The translations under genes and the position numbers were made by a program. DNA of 64,000 nucleotides from Limisphaera sp026417315 (GTDB lineage: Bacteria > Verrucomicrobiota > Verrucomicrobiia > Limisphaerales > Limisphaeraceae), in assembly GCF_049537125.1 (NCBI RefSeq), contig NZ_JBMVQY010000002.1:1-64000 (forward strand). Reading direction: 5' to 3'. Shown here in pieces: positions 17,686 to 25,615 of this stretch. Under the pieces are notes generated by a model. That model ran no database searches. It worked only from the letters and a program-made list of their open reading frames with translations, and had not been told where the DNA came from. The first letter of the stretch is position 1; every line of letters begins with the position of its first letter.

Positions 17686-18570
17686 ATGCGCATTTGTGTG
17701 ATTGCCAATCCCGCGGCGCGGGGCGTGCGTCGGTGGCGCCAACACCTCGAAGGCCGCGTGGCGGCTTCGGGCACGGTGCAGTGGACGCGCGTCGCGGGGG
17801 AGGGTCGGGTGCTGGCGGCGCAGGCGGTGGAGGAGGGGGTCGAGGTGATCGTGGCGGCCGGTGGGGACGGCACGGTGCACGAAGTGCTCAACGGCATCGG
17901 CGAGGTCCCGGACGGGTTCGAGCGGGTGCGCCTGGGGGTGTTGCCGATGGGGACGGCGAATGTCTGGGCGCGGGAGCTGGGCTTGCCGCGCTCGGGGCTG
18001 CGGGCGTGGGACCGCGTTGTGGCGGGGCGCGAACGGCGTTGGGATCTGGGATGGACGGAGTGGGATGGGCCCGGGGGTCGGCAGCGCCGGTATTTTGTGC
18101 AGATGGGCGGGGCGGGTTTGGACGCGCGGGCGATCGAGCGGGTGAATCCGCAGTGGAAAGCGCGGCTGGGGCCCTGGGCGTATGTGTGGGCGGGCTGGCG
18201 CGCGGTATGGGCGGGGGTGGATCGCGTGCGTTGGGAGGGCGGGTCCGCATGTTTGGAGGGCGGGCTGGTGTTGGTGGGCAACGGGTGTCTCTACGGGGGA
18301 AGGTTCGTGCTGTTTCCGGAGGCGCGGCCGGATGACGGCGTGTTGGATGTGTGCGTGTTTCCGCGAGTGACGCCCTGGCGGGTGGTGCTGTGCGGGCCGT
18401 GGTTGCTGCTGCGCGGTCGGGTGCCGGAATGGATGGTCGTTCGGCGTCGCGCGACCGGGTTTCGTTTGGCGGCGGAGGCGCCTGTGCCGTTCGAGTTGGA
18501 CGGAGAATGGGTGGGCCGGACGCCGGTCGAGTTCGGGGTGATCCCGCGCGGGTTGCGGGTGGCGGTCTGA
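17686..18570 (+). CDS. Diacylglycerol kinase-like lipid kinase (YegS/BmrU type)
   Basis: The 294-residue protein has the diacylglycerol/sphingosine kinase catalytic fold: N-terminal strand RICVIANPAARG with the NP motif, ATP-binding loop AAGGDGTVHEVLNGI (about residues 60-74), and LPMGTANVWARELGLP, the counterpart of the GTGNDFAR motif in typical members. The C-terminal half contains the second domain with ELDGEW near the end, matching the conserved E-x-DGE segment. The predicted reaction is ATP-dependent phosphorylation of a lipid such as diacylglycerol at the inner membrane face. The start at 17686 gives a sequence that begins directly with the first beta-strand. The lipid specificity cannot be read from the sequence. 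Confidence 0.87.
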   Translation: MRICVIANPAARGVRRWRQHLEGRVAASGTVQWTRVAGEGRVLAAQAVEEGVEVIVAAGGDGTVHEVLNGIGEVPDGFERVRLGVLPMGTANVWARELGLPRSGLRAWDRVVAGRERRWDLGWTEWDGPGGRQRRYFVQMGGAGLDARAIERVNPQWKARLGPWAYVWAGWRAVWAGVDRVRWEGGSACLEGGLVLVGNGCLYGGRFVLFPEARPDDGVLDVCVFPRVTPWRVVLCGPWLLLRGRVPEWMVVRRRATGFRLAAEAPVPFELDGEWVGRTPVEFGVIPRGLRVAV

Positions 18571-18702
18571 TCCAGGGACGAGCCGCGAGGGCCGGGCGGT
18601 GGCGCGGGGCAATGGGGCGCCCGGCCGACGGACGGACTTGCGGGGGCGGGCGCCGGGCTCGGACAAAGGAAGGGTTGAGTCCGGGCTTCAACGGATTGCA
18701 CA

Positions 18703-20226
18703 ATGGCGGCCATGGAAACGAATCGCACGGCCCCGGCGGGCCTCCCGTTGGCCGGGCAGGTGGATGGGGAGAAGCTGCAGCAGGAGGTGGCGGCGCTGCA
18801 GGCGTTGGAACGGCTGCCGTGGCCGGAGCGCGCCCTGGGCTATCTGAAACGGACGGGGCCCGGCTTGCTGCAGAGTGCGATGACGCTGGGGGCGGGCAGC
18901 GCCGTGGCGTCGGTGGTGGCGGGGGCGTCGTTCGGGTACGATCTGCTGTGGGTGCAGCCGGTGGCGATGTTGTTGGGGGTGTGCATGCTGGCGGCGCTGG
19001 GGCAGGTGGTGCTCACCACGGGCGAGCGACCCTACCGGTTGTTTGCGCGGGAGCTGCATCCGGTCATGGCGTTCTTGTGGGCGCTGGCGACGATCGTGGC
19101 TTCGGTCATCTGGCATTTTCCGCAATACGGACTGGCCGCGGGGGCGGCGCGGGATCTGGCGGAACTGGCGGGGCTGGAGGTGTACGCCACCGACGCAGCG
19201 GGGGCACGTTCGTTGACGGCGACCGGTTATGCGGTGAGTTTCGGCATCGGGTTTTTGTTGTTGGGCGTGGCGATCTTCACGACGTGGAACTACGGTCGGC
19301 GCGGCGCGGGCATCCGGATCTACGAGTGGTTCCTGCGGGGCGTGATCCTGGCGGTGGTGCTGGCGTTTGCCACGGTGGTGGCGTGGACCGGGGTGGACTG
19401 GGGGGCGTTGTTGCGCGGGTTTTTCGGGTTCCGATTGCCGCAGAGCCCGGAGGGGATTCAGACGGTGTTGGGCGCGATCGGGGCGGCGGTGGGGATCAAC
19501 ATGACGTTTCTGTACGGGTATTCGCTGCTGGCGAAGGGTTGGGGGCCGGCGCACCGGACGTTGTCGCGATGGGATCTGGTGATGTCGATGTTCGTGCCGT
19601 TCGTGCTGGTGACGTCGCTGATCATCATCGGGATGGCCAACACGATTTACGACCCGACGCAGGCGGGGTTGGTGCGGACCGATTTGCGACCCGTGGATGC
19701 GGCGCAGGCCCTGGTGCCGGTCATGGGGGCCAATGTGGGGCGGGTGGTGTTCGACCTGGGATTCATTGCGATGACGTGCGGGGCGATCAGCGCCCACATG
19801 GTGGTGTGCGGATTCACTGTGTGCGAGATGTTCGGGCTGGAGTACACGGTGAAGCGGTATCGGATGTTCACGTTGGTGCCGGTGGTGGGATTGCTGGGAG
19901 TGGTGACCTCGACGCCGTTGTGGCTGCCGGTGGTGGCGTCGGCGATGGCGTTCACGATGCTGCCGATTGCGTACGTATCGTTCTGGATTTTGTACAATCG
20001 GCGTTCCTGCGGCGGGCAGCCGTGGTTTGCGAGCGGGAAACGACTGGTGTTCAACGTGGTGCTGGCGGTGGCGGTGGCGATGTCGGTGGTGGGGGCGGCG
20101 ATTCAGTTGAAGACGCGCGTGTGGGACCGATTGCCGGCATTGCTCGGGCGCACGACGGCGCAGGTGGTGCCGGGCGAACCGTGGCGCGGGGTGCCCGCGG
20201 AGAGGGCGCCGTTGCGGCCGGCTTGA
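18703..20226 (+). CDS. Divergent Nramp-like transporter
   Basis: The 507-residue protein has about eleven hydrophobic segments in the Nramp arrangement: a GPG-containing first helix (TGPGLLQSAMTLGAGSAVAS, from residue 51), a second copy of the pattern in helix 6 (IGAAVGINMTFLYGYS), and a cytoplasmic SLLAKGWGPAHRTLSRWD segment. Nramp proteins carry divalent metals with protons or, in some branches, Mg2+ or Al3+. The metal-binding DPGN of helix 1 and the Met-Pro-His of helix 6 are both absent: helix 1 reads TLGAG and helix 6 GINMTF. The substrate is therefore unlikely to be bound as in classical Mn/Fe transporters. An alternative start is Met4. The family call is by overall layout and helix-1 context. 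Confidence 0.75.
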   Translation: MAAMETNRTAPAGLPLAGQVDGEKLQQEVAALQALERLPWPERALGYLKRTGPGLLQSAMTLGAGSAVASVVAGASFGYDLLWVQPVAMLLGVCMLAALGQVVLTTGERPYRLFARELHPVMAFLWALATIVASVIWHFPQYGLAAGAARDLAELAGLEVYATDAAGARSLTATGYAVSFGIGFLLLGVAIFTTWNYGRRGAGIRIYEWFLRGVILAVVLAFATVVAWTGVDWGALLRGFFGFRLPQSPEGIQTVLGAIGAAVGINMTFLYGYSLLAKGWGPAHRTLSRWDLVMSMFVPFVLVTSLIIIGMANTIYDPTQAGLVRTDLRPVDAAQALVPVMGANVGRVVFDLGFIAMTCGAISAHMVVCGFTVCEMFGLEYTVKRYRMFTLVPVVGLLGVVTSTPLWLPVVASAMAFTMLPIAYVSFWILYNRRSCGGQPWFASGKRLVFNVVLAVAVAMSVVGAAIQLKTRVWDRLPALLGRTTAQVVPGEPWRGVPAERAPLRPA

Positions 20227-20485
20227 GCGGGGCTCGCGGGTCGGGTGCAAGGTTCCCGGAACTGATGGGGCAGGTTTGGGCCGACGGGGCATTCCTGGCC
20301 GGAGCCTTCGGGGCGGCCCGAACGTTTCCGCAATGCCCCGACCGGAATCGGAGGCCCGCGGCCTGCCGGCCGAAGGAGAGCCGGACAGGGGAACTGAAGC
20401 ACGGTGCTTTGCGCTTGCTGGGCGGAGGCGATTGCGCGTTGAATGCGCCGCAATGGAATCTCAGCAGCAGCATGGAGCCATGAAC

Positions 20486-20875
20486 ATGAAGAAAGTCGTG
20501 ATTCGGCCGGCGCGATCGCCGGCCGCGGTGGGGCCCTACAATCATGCGGTCCGCGTGGGCGACCTGTTGTTTTGTGCGGGGCAGATTCCGGTGGATCCGG
20601 CCACGGGGGCTCTGGTGGAGGGAGACATTCGCGCGCAGACGGAGCAGGTTTTGAAAAACATTGGCACGATTTTGGAGGACCAGGGCCTGGGGTTCGAGCA
20701 CGTGGTCAAGAGCACGGTGTTTTTGACTGATCTGAACGATTTCGCGGCGATGAACGAGGTGTACGCCCGATATTTCACGCACGACCATCCGGCGCGATCG
20801 ACGGTGCAGGTGGCGGCGCTGCCCAGGGGGGCGCGCGTGGAGATCGAGGTGATTGCGCATTATCCGGGGCCTTGA
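20486..20875 (+). CDS. ridA: RidA-family reactive imine deaminase
   Basis: The 129-residue protein is a typical YjgF/YER057c/UK114 member. It hydrolyses reactive enamine or imine intermediates such as 2-aminoacrylate that are released by pyridoxal-phosphate enzymes. Signature segments are AVGPYNHAVRVGDLLFCAGQIP near the N-terminus, KSTVFLTDLNDFAAMNEVYARYF in the middle, and the active-site region PARSTVQVAALPRGARVEIEVIA with the substrate-binding Arg. The ATG at 20486 has GGAG eight bases upstream. The ATG two codons earlier (20480) is too close to that site. It lies between the Nramp-like gene and rmuC on the same strand and acts in the cytoplasm, probably as a trimer. Confidence 0.93.
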   Translation: MKKVVIRPARSPAAVGPYNHAVRVGDLLFCAGQIPVDPATGALVEGDIRAQTEQVLKNIGTILEDQGLGFEHVVKSTVFLTDLNDFAAMNEVYARYFTHDHPARSTVQVAALPRGARVEIEVIAHYPGP

Positions 20876-20968
20876 GGCGGCGCCCGGTCAGGCGGCCGGA
20901 GGCGGTCCCGAGACGCATGCGCGGCCGCGATGTCGGGCGCGAGAAGTCGGCCGGTGGACGATCGTGTT

Positions 20969-22354
20969 ATGGAATGGCTGCTCGGATTTGGCATCGGCGC
21001 AGGGGTGGGCGGGCTGGTGGGTTGGTTGTGGGCCCGGGCAAGAACCCCGGTTCCGGACACGCGGCTGGAGCAGGAGTTGCGGGAACAGGTGCGGCTCCGG
21101 GAGGACGAGCTGGTGAGGTTGCGGGCGCAGGCGGCGGAGCTGGCGGCGGCCCGGGCCGCGGCGGAGGCGGCGCGCGACGCGGCGCAGAAGTTGGCGGCGG
21201 ATCAGCGGGAACTGCACGAGCGGGCGTTGCGCGAGGTTCAGGAGGCAAGGGAGAAAGCGCTGGCGGAGGTGCGCGAGGCGTTTCGGGCGCTGAGCGCGGA
21301 GGCGTTGAAAGAGAGCGCGCCGGCGTTTCTGCAACTGGCGGGCGAAATGCTGGGCAAACTGCAGGAGGCGGCCAAGGGGGATCTGGCACAGCGGCAGGAG
21401 GCGATTCGCGCACTGGTGGAGCCGTTGCGCCAGCAGTTGGAGGCGTATCAGCGGCGGTTGCAACAGGCGGAGAGTCAGCAATCGCTGGTGCTCGGGGAGG
21501 TGAAAAAGCAATTGGAAGCGCTCTCGCAACAGAGCCAGATGCTGGCGCAGGAGACGCAGCAGTTTCGGATGGTGCTCCGATCGAGCCAGGCACGGGGCCG
21601 GTGGGGGGAGGAAACGTTGCGCCGAGTGGTGGAGGCGGCCGGCATGAGTGCGCACTGCGATTTTGTCGAGCAGGCGTCCGGTGAGGAGGGCAAACCGGAC
21701 CTGATCGTGCATCTGCCCGGCAACCGACTGATCCTTGTGGACGCGAAGGTTCCGGATCTGGAGTTCCTCAGCGCCCTGGACGAGGCGGATCCCGTGCGGC
21801 GGGCTGCAGCCCTGACGCAGCACGCGGCGCGCTTGCGGCAGACGATCCTGGATTTGGCGAAACGGGATTATCCGCGACAGTTCCCGAACGCGCTGGACCA
21901 TGTCGTGTTGTTTCTACCGGCGGAATCGCTGTTCAGCGCCGCGTTGGAGGGGGATCGGGACCTCATCGTGTGGGCGGCGCAGAGGCGAATTTTGCTGGCC
22001 ACGCCGGCGTCGTTGATTGCGTTGTTGCGGTCCGTGGCGGTGAGCTGGCAGCAGCATGCGCAAACGGAGAACGCCCAGCGGATTGCGCGGGCGGCCCAGG
22101 AGTTTTACGAACGGGTGGTGGTGTTCACGCAGCATTTGGACCGGCTGCGGACCGGGTTGGAGCGGGCGAATGCGGCGTTCAACGAGGCGGTGGGCAGTTT
22201 CCAGTCCCGCGTGCGGCCGGCGGGGGAACGCCTGGTGGAGCTGGGCGGGGGCGTGCCGGGCAAGGAACTGGCGGACCTACAGCCGTTGGCGGGGCAGTTG
22301 CGGTTGACCTCGGCCGGAGGCCCCACCGCCATGCCGTCGGGCGGGTCGGACTGA
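20969..22354 (+). CDS. rmuC: DNA recombination protein RmuC
   Basis: RmuC limits recombination-dependent inversions at short inverted repeats and has a predicted PD-(D/E)XK nuclease-like core. The 461-residue protein starts with a membrane anchor (LLGFGIGAGVGGLVGWLWA, residues 3-21), continues with a long coiled coil rich in Ala, Glu, Arg and Gln (about 30-190), and then the conserved domain: SSQARGRWGEETLRRVVEAAGM, a KPDLIVHLPG strand, LILVDAKVP (candidate nuclease motif with Asp and Lys) and VLFLPAESLFSAAL, ILLATPASLIALL. A further coiled segment and a Gly-rich tail follow. The ATG at 20969 is preferred over one at 20930 because the anchor starts immediately after it. Confidence 0.9.
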   Translation: MEWLLGFGIGAGVGGLVGWLWARARTPVPDTRLEQELREQVRLREDELVRLRAQAAELAAARAAAEAARDAAQKLAADQRELHERALREVQEAREKALAEVREAFRALSAEALKESAPAFLQLAGEMLGKLQEAAKGDLAQRQEAIRALVEPLRQQLEAYQRRLQQAESQQSLVLGEVKKQLEALSQQSQMLAQETQQFRMVLRSSQARGRWGEETLRRVVEAAGMSAHCDFVEQASGEEGKPDLIVHLPGNRLILVDAKVPDLEFLSALDEADPVRRAAALTQHAARLRQTILDLAKRDYPRQFPNALDHVVLFLPAESLFSAALEGDRDLIVWAAQRRILLATPASLIALLRSVAVSWQQHAQTENAQRIARAAQEFYERVVVFTQHLDRLRTGLERANAAFNEAVGSFQSRVRPAGERLVELGGGVPGKELADLQPLAGQLRLTSAGGPTAMPSGGSD

Positions 22355-22501
22355 GTCGGGTCTCGCGAAAGCCGGTGCGCGCGGCAAGCCGCTCTGGAGG
22401 GGGCTCCCGCGACGCACGGGGCTGCCGACCCGCGACGGACCCATCACAACGCGGTTCCATCGGCGCGACGCGATCCACCGGCCGAACCGAACCCGCACTG
22501 A

Positions 22502-23920
22502 TCAAAGTCCGGCAAACCGGGTCCGCCCGGGCTGTGGGACCGGATAGGTGCCATCCGGACCCGGTTGCGTTGGCGGTTCCATGTCGTCGCGGCAATCCTC
22601 CGGCCTGGGCGGGTAGAAGAAATTCGATGCCTGGACCTGCTCCCAGGTGATTTCCTGGCCGGTGTAGCAGGACAGTTGGCCCATGACGGCGATCTGGGTG
22701 CTGCGAATCATGTACTCGCCATTGTCGAGGACCCGGCCGGCGCGAATGGCGGCAAAGAGCTGGTTGTGTTCTTCCTGGTAGGGATCGCACTGACCCTCCC
22801 AACGCCAGGGACGGGCACCGGTGATCCGGCAGGCCAGAATGTTGGCGCGCCCCTCGGTGCCGTACACGATGCTGGAGTTTTCATCGTAGCAACCCGTGGT
22901 GGTACGGCAGAACGCGTAAATCTTCACCCCATCGGCCATTTCATACACCACGGCGTGGTGATCGAACACATCGCCGTAGCGCGCTTCGATCATTGTGGAA
23001 CGACCCCCCAGACCGTGGCACTTGACGGGCGCGGCTTCGCGGAGGATCCAGCTCGCTCGATCCAGGTTGTGCACGAGCGATTGGACCACGTCGTCACCGG
23101 ACAGCCAGCGGAACCGGTACTGGACGTAGCACTGCCATTGGAGTTCGGACAGGCCCGGGGGACGCTCCAAAATGCCGTAGGGCGCGCGAAGGAAATTCTC
23201 CTCGAGAGCCACGATACGGCCAATGGCGCCATCGTGGATGCGCTGAATGGTTTCCCGATAGCCGGTGTGGTAGCGGCTGTGGAGGCCGGAAACCATGCAG
23301 AGCCGTTTCTTGCGCCCCAGGGCCACGGCACGTTCCAGCATTCGCAGGCCATAGGGGTCGATGGCGTGGGGCTTTTCGACAAACACGTGTTTGCCGGCCT
23401 CGACGGCCGCGAGCATGTGGAGGGGGTGAAACTTCGCGGCGTTGGCGATGAGGACCACGTCGCTGAGCTCGATGACGCGCCGATAGGCGTCGAAGCCGGT
23501 GAAACAGTGGTCGTCGGGCACCTGGACCTGATCCGCGCGGCCGTCGCGGCCCAGCTCGGCCCGAATGACGTCGCGGGCACGGCGGATGCGGTCCAGGAAG
23601 ATGTCGGCCATGGCGACGAGGCGGGCGCCGCGGTCGGCGTGGAGCGCTTGCGCGCCGGCGCCGGTGTTGCGGCCGCCGCAACCGATCAGGCCCACACGCA
23701 GGGTGTCGCTGCCCGCGGCGTGGGCGAACCGTGCAATATCCAGCGTGGCCAGGCCCGCGGTAGCCGCGGCGGAGGTTCGAAGAAAACTCCGGCGTGACAG
23801 AGTCCGTGCAGGGCTGGGTTCGCCGGAAGTGGAGGCCTCCGAGTGGGTGGTGTGATTCGACATCCCGGAGTGCGGCGCGCAGTCCGGTGTTTGCTTCGTG
23901 TGCATACGTCGAGTGTTCAT
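22502..23920 (-). CDS. Tat-exported Gfo/Idh/MocA-family oxidoreductase
   Basis: The protein of about 472 residues carries a twin-arginine signal (LSRRSFLRTSAAATAGLA) followed by a Rossmann domain with GLIGCGGRNTGAGAQAL, a second motif around VLIANAAKFHPLHMLAAVEAGKHVFVEKPHA, where EKPHA holds the conserved catalytic-region Lys, and the C-terminal alpha/beta domain with an HNLDRASWIL segment. Such periplasmic oxidoreductases act on sugars or sugar derivatives using a tightly bound NAD(P), but the substrate here is unknown. Possible starts are 23920 (MNTRRMHTK) and 23863 (MSNHTTH); neither has a strong ribosome binding site. It follows the ThuA gene by 139 bases, and ThuA plus Gfo/Idh pairs are common in sugar catabolism clusters of this phylum. 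Confidence 0.88.
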   Translation of the reverse strand: MNTRRMHTKQTPDCAPHSGMSNHTTHSEASTSGEPSPARTLSRRSFLRTSAAATAGLATLDIARFAHAAGSDTLRVGLIGCGGRNTGAGAQALHADRGARLVAMADIFLDRIRRARDVIRAELGRDGRADQVQVPDDHCFTGFDAYRRVIELSDVVLIANAAKFHPLHMLAAVEAGKHVFVEKPHAIDPYGLRMLERAVALGRKKRLCMVSGLHSRYHTGYRETIQRIHDGAIGRIVALEENFLRAPYGILERPPGLSELQWQCYVQYRFRWLSGDDVVQSLVHNLDRASWILREAAPVKCHGLGGRSTMIEARYGDVFDHHAVVYEMADGVKIYAFCRTTTGCYDENSSIVYGTEGRANILACRITGARPWRWEGQCDPYQEEHNQLFAAIRAGRVLDNGEYMIRSTQIAVMGQLSCYTGQEITWEQVQASNFFYPPRPEDCRDDMEPPTQPGPDGTYPVPQPGRTRFAGL

Positions 23921-24059
23921 GGTTGGGATCGGGTCCGGGTTGAGGGTTGAGTTCGGCATGAGTGGGAAGAGGTTCCGGAGGGGTCGGGATCGTTCGGGGA
24001 TTGGCGCTGGCGAGGCCAACTTCGGCCCCTGACCGGCCAGGCGGATGGAAAGGCGGAAT

Positions 24060-24854
24060 TCATGGCGGTGGCAGGCCGGCGGCCCACTGGCAGCCCTGGC
24101 GGAGGAGTTGGGGCACGAGCGCATTGGTCAGGGCCGGTACATCATGGCCCAAAGTGGTGAAAAAGACCCGACCGGCGCCGTAATGGCGGACCCACGCCAT
24201 GGGATGGGACCGACCGTCCACGCGGGAGGTGGCCTGCGCCAGCACGCGAATCGGCGGTGTGCCCTCGAGGCATGTGTACAGTTCATCGTCGGTGACAAAG
24301 TTTGTCAGACCGCGGGTCACGGGATGGTGGGGATCGGTGATTTCGACGGTGAACGGGCCGCGGGGATCATGTTGGGACCTGCCGGGACCGCTGCCGTGCC
24401 AGACGCGGCCCAGCAGTTCCACGAATGCGGGCCACTCGCCGTGCCAGGCGCCGCAGGCGAAGTGCACGCCGGCCAGGCCGCCGCCGCGTTCGACGAAACG
24501 GCGAAGGTTTTCCCTGGCCTCCGGCCCGGGCCCGGGTTGTTCCCAGTTCATGAAATGCAGCACGACGAGTCGGTAGCGCTCCAGCCCGGGTGCGGCCAGG
24601 TGCTGCGGGTCTTCGGTGATGCGGACCTGGAAACGGGCATCGGCTTCCAGGATGTGTCGAAGCACGGGGGCGGTTTGGCGCCACGGATGAGCGGGATGGT
24701 CCTGGCCGGTGACGAGCAACACCGGGACGGGATCCGCGCAGAGCGCGAAGGCGGCGAGGACGGGGCCGAGGGCCACGATGGTCCGGACAAGGTGAATCGC
24801 CCGAGGAGAAGCCCCGAGTGGATGGCCATTCCGCTGGGTTGAGGTCCGGTTCAT
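24060..24854 (-). CDS. Secreted ThuA-domain protein
   Basis: The 264-residue protein begins with a basic segment and a hydrophobic signal (LVRTIVALGPVLAAFALC, ending near residue 40), then a ThuA-like fold of the class I glutamine amidotransferase type: VPVLLVTGQDHPAHPW, YRLVVLHFMNWE, FVERGGGLAGVHFACGAW and PMAWVRHYGAGRVFFTTLGHD. ThuA proteins occur in trehalose and other sugar utilisation clusters; some help convert trehalose to 3-keto derivatives, but the activity is not settled for most members. It precedes the Gfo/Idh/MocA oxidoreductase gene on the same strand, which supports a joint role in an oxidative sugar pathway in the periplasm. Confidence 0.87.
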   Translation of the reverse strand: MNRTSTQRNGHPLGASPRAIHLVRTIVALGPVLAAFALCADPVPVLLVTGQDHPAHPWRQTAPVLRHILEADARFQVRITEDPQHLAAPGLERYRLVVLHFMNWEQPGPGPEARENLRRFVERGGGLAGVHFACGAWHGEWPAFVELLGRVWHGSGPGRSQHDPRGPFTVEITDPHHPVTRGLTNFVTDDELYTCLEGTPPIRVLAQATSRVDGRSHPMAWVRHYGAGRVFFTTLGHDVPALTNALVPQLLRQGCQWAAGLPPP

Positions 24855-25615
24855 AAGGGCTGGGCGACTCTCGTGAACGGGCCCGGCGCCCGTCCAGAAG
24901 TATGAGCACTGCGGCAGACCGCGCAAGCCCCGCGAAAGCGGCTGGGAGGAGGGAGCAGGAGGTTTGTGATGCGGCGGCTGAGAGGCTCTCCGCCCTTCAA
25001 AAGCCGACTCTTGGTGGTCGATGCGGAAACGCAGCGGAGGGTCGCTGGTGGGCGTTTCCGCCGACTTTCGTCGGCGGCTACGGGAGGCTTGGTAGCCGCC
25101 GCCGTGAGGCGGCGGACCCAAGATGCGAATGCAGATCCGCACCCCGGAGGATGGCCATTGCGGAAACTCTGTGGCTCACTGGATCAAGGCGCCGACTTCC
25201 GCCGGCCGCTGCAGGGGGGCGGTGGTTTGCAGCTCAATCCGCCGACTCCCGTCGGCGGCTAAGAGTGAGCCGGGTCCGGATCCGGGAATACCAGCCCAAA
25301 GCCCCCACAGAATGAACGGCCCACAGAGAACACAGAATGCGCAGAGGGAAAGCGCACCGAGCAGGCAGAGGACGCAAAAGGCGACCCATGGGCAAGGTCC
25401 GCCTTACAAAGTCGGGGGCTTGGACCCGGGGGACGTTGCGAGGTGCGAGACAGGCTCGAGGCTTCGAGAGAGCGGCGGCGCCGGAATCCGCGGTTTGACT
25501 GATACGGCGTTCGTGGGCCCGCGGGAAGCTCCCTCGAACCGACAAAAGCCGACGCAGGTATCGAGCCTTCGACCTTCCGAAGCCTGCTCGGAGGAGACTC
25601 AGCGTGTTGGCACGC
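24855..25615. other. 761-base intergenic region with palindromic repeats
   Basis: No gene is supported here. The left half holds three perfect 20-base palindromes and degenerate copies (annotated separately). The right half contains a purine-rich stretch around 25320-25385 built from variations of CACAGAGAACACAGA and GCAGAGGGAAAGCGC, a low-complexity pattern resembling dispersed intergenic repeats. The promoter of the ThuA gene should lie near the left end. Confidence 0.6.
25058..25258. repeat. Cluster of REP-like palindromes
   Basis: Three perfect 8-base inverted repeats with 4-base loops occur at 25058-25077 (CCGCCGAC tttc GTCGGCGG), 25096-25115 (CCGCCGCC gtga GGCGGCGG) and 25239-25258 (CCGCCGAC tccc GTCGGCGG). 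A degenerate copy lies near 25190-25209 and another near 25003-25025. The shared arms and spacing suggest a REP-type element family and not chance GC-rich hairpins. Confidence 0.75.

Noticed and set aside
25320..25385. Possible CRISPR-like or tandem repeat in the purine-rich stretch
   Set aside because: The units vary in length and sequence and there are no spacers. It is a low-complexity intergenic pattern.
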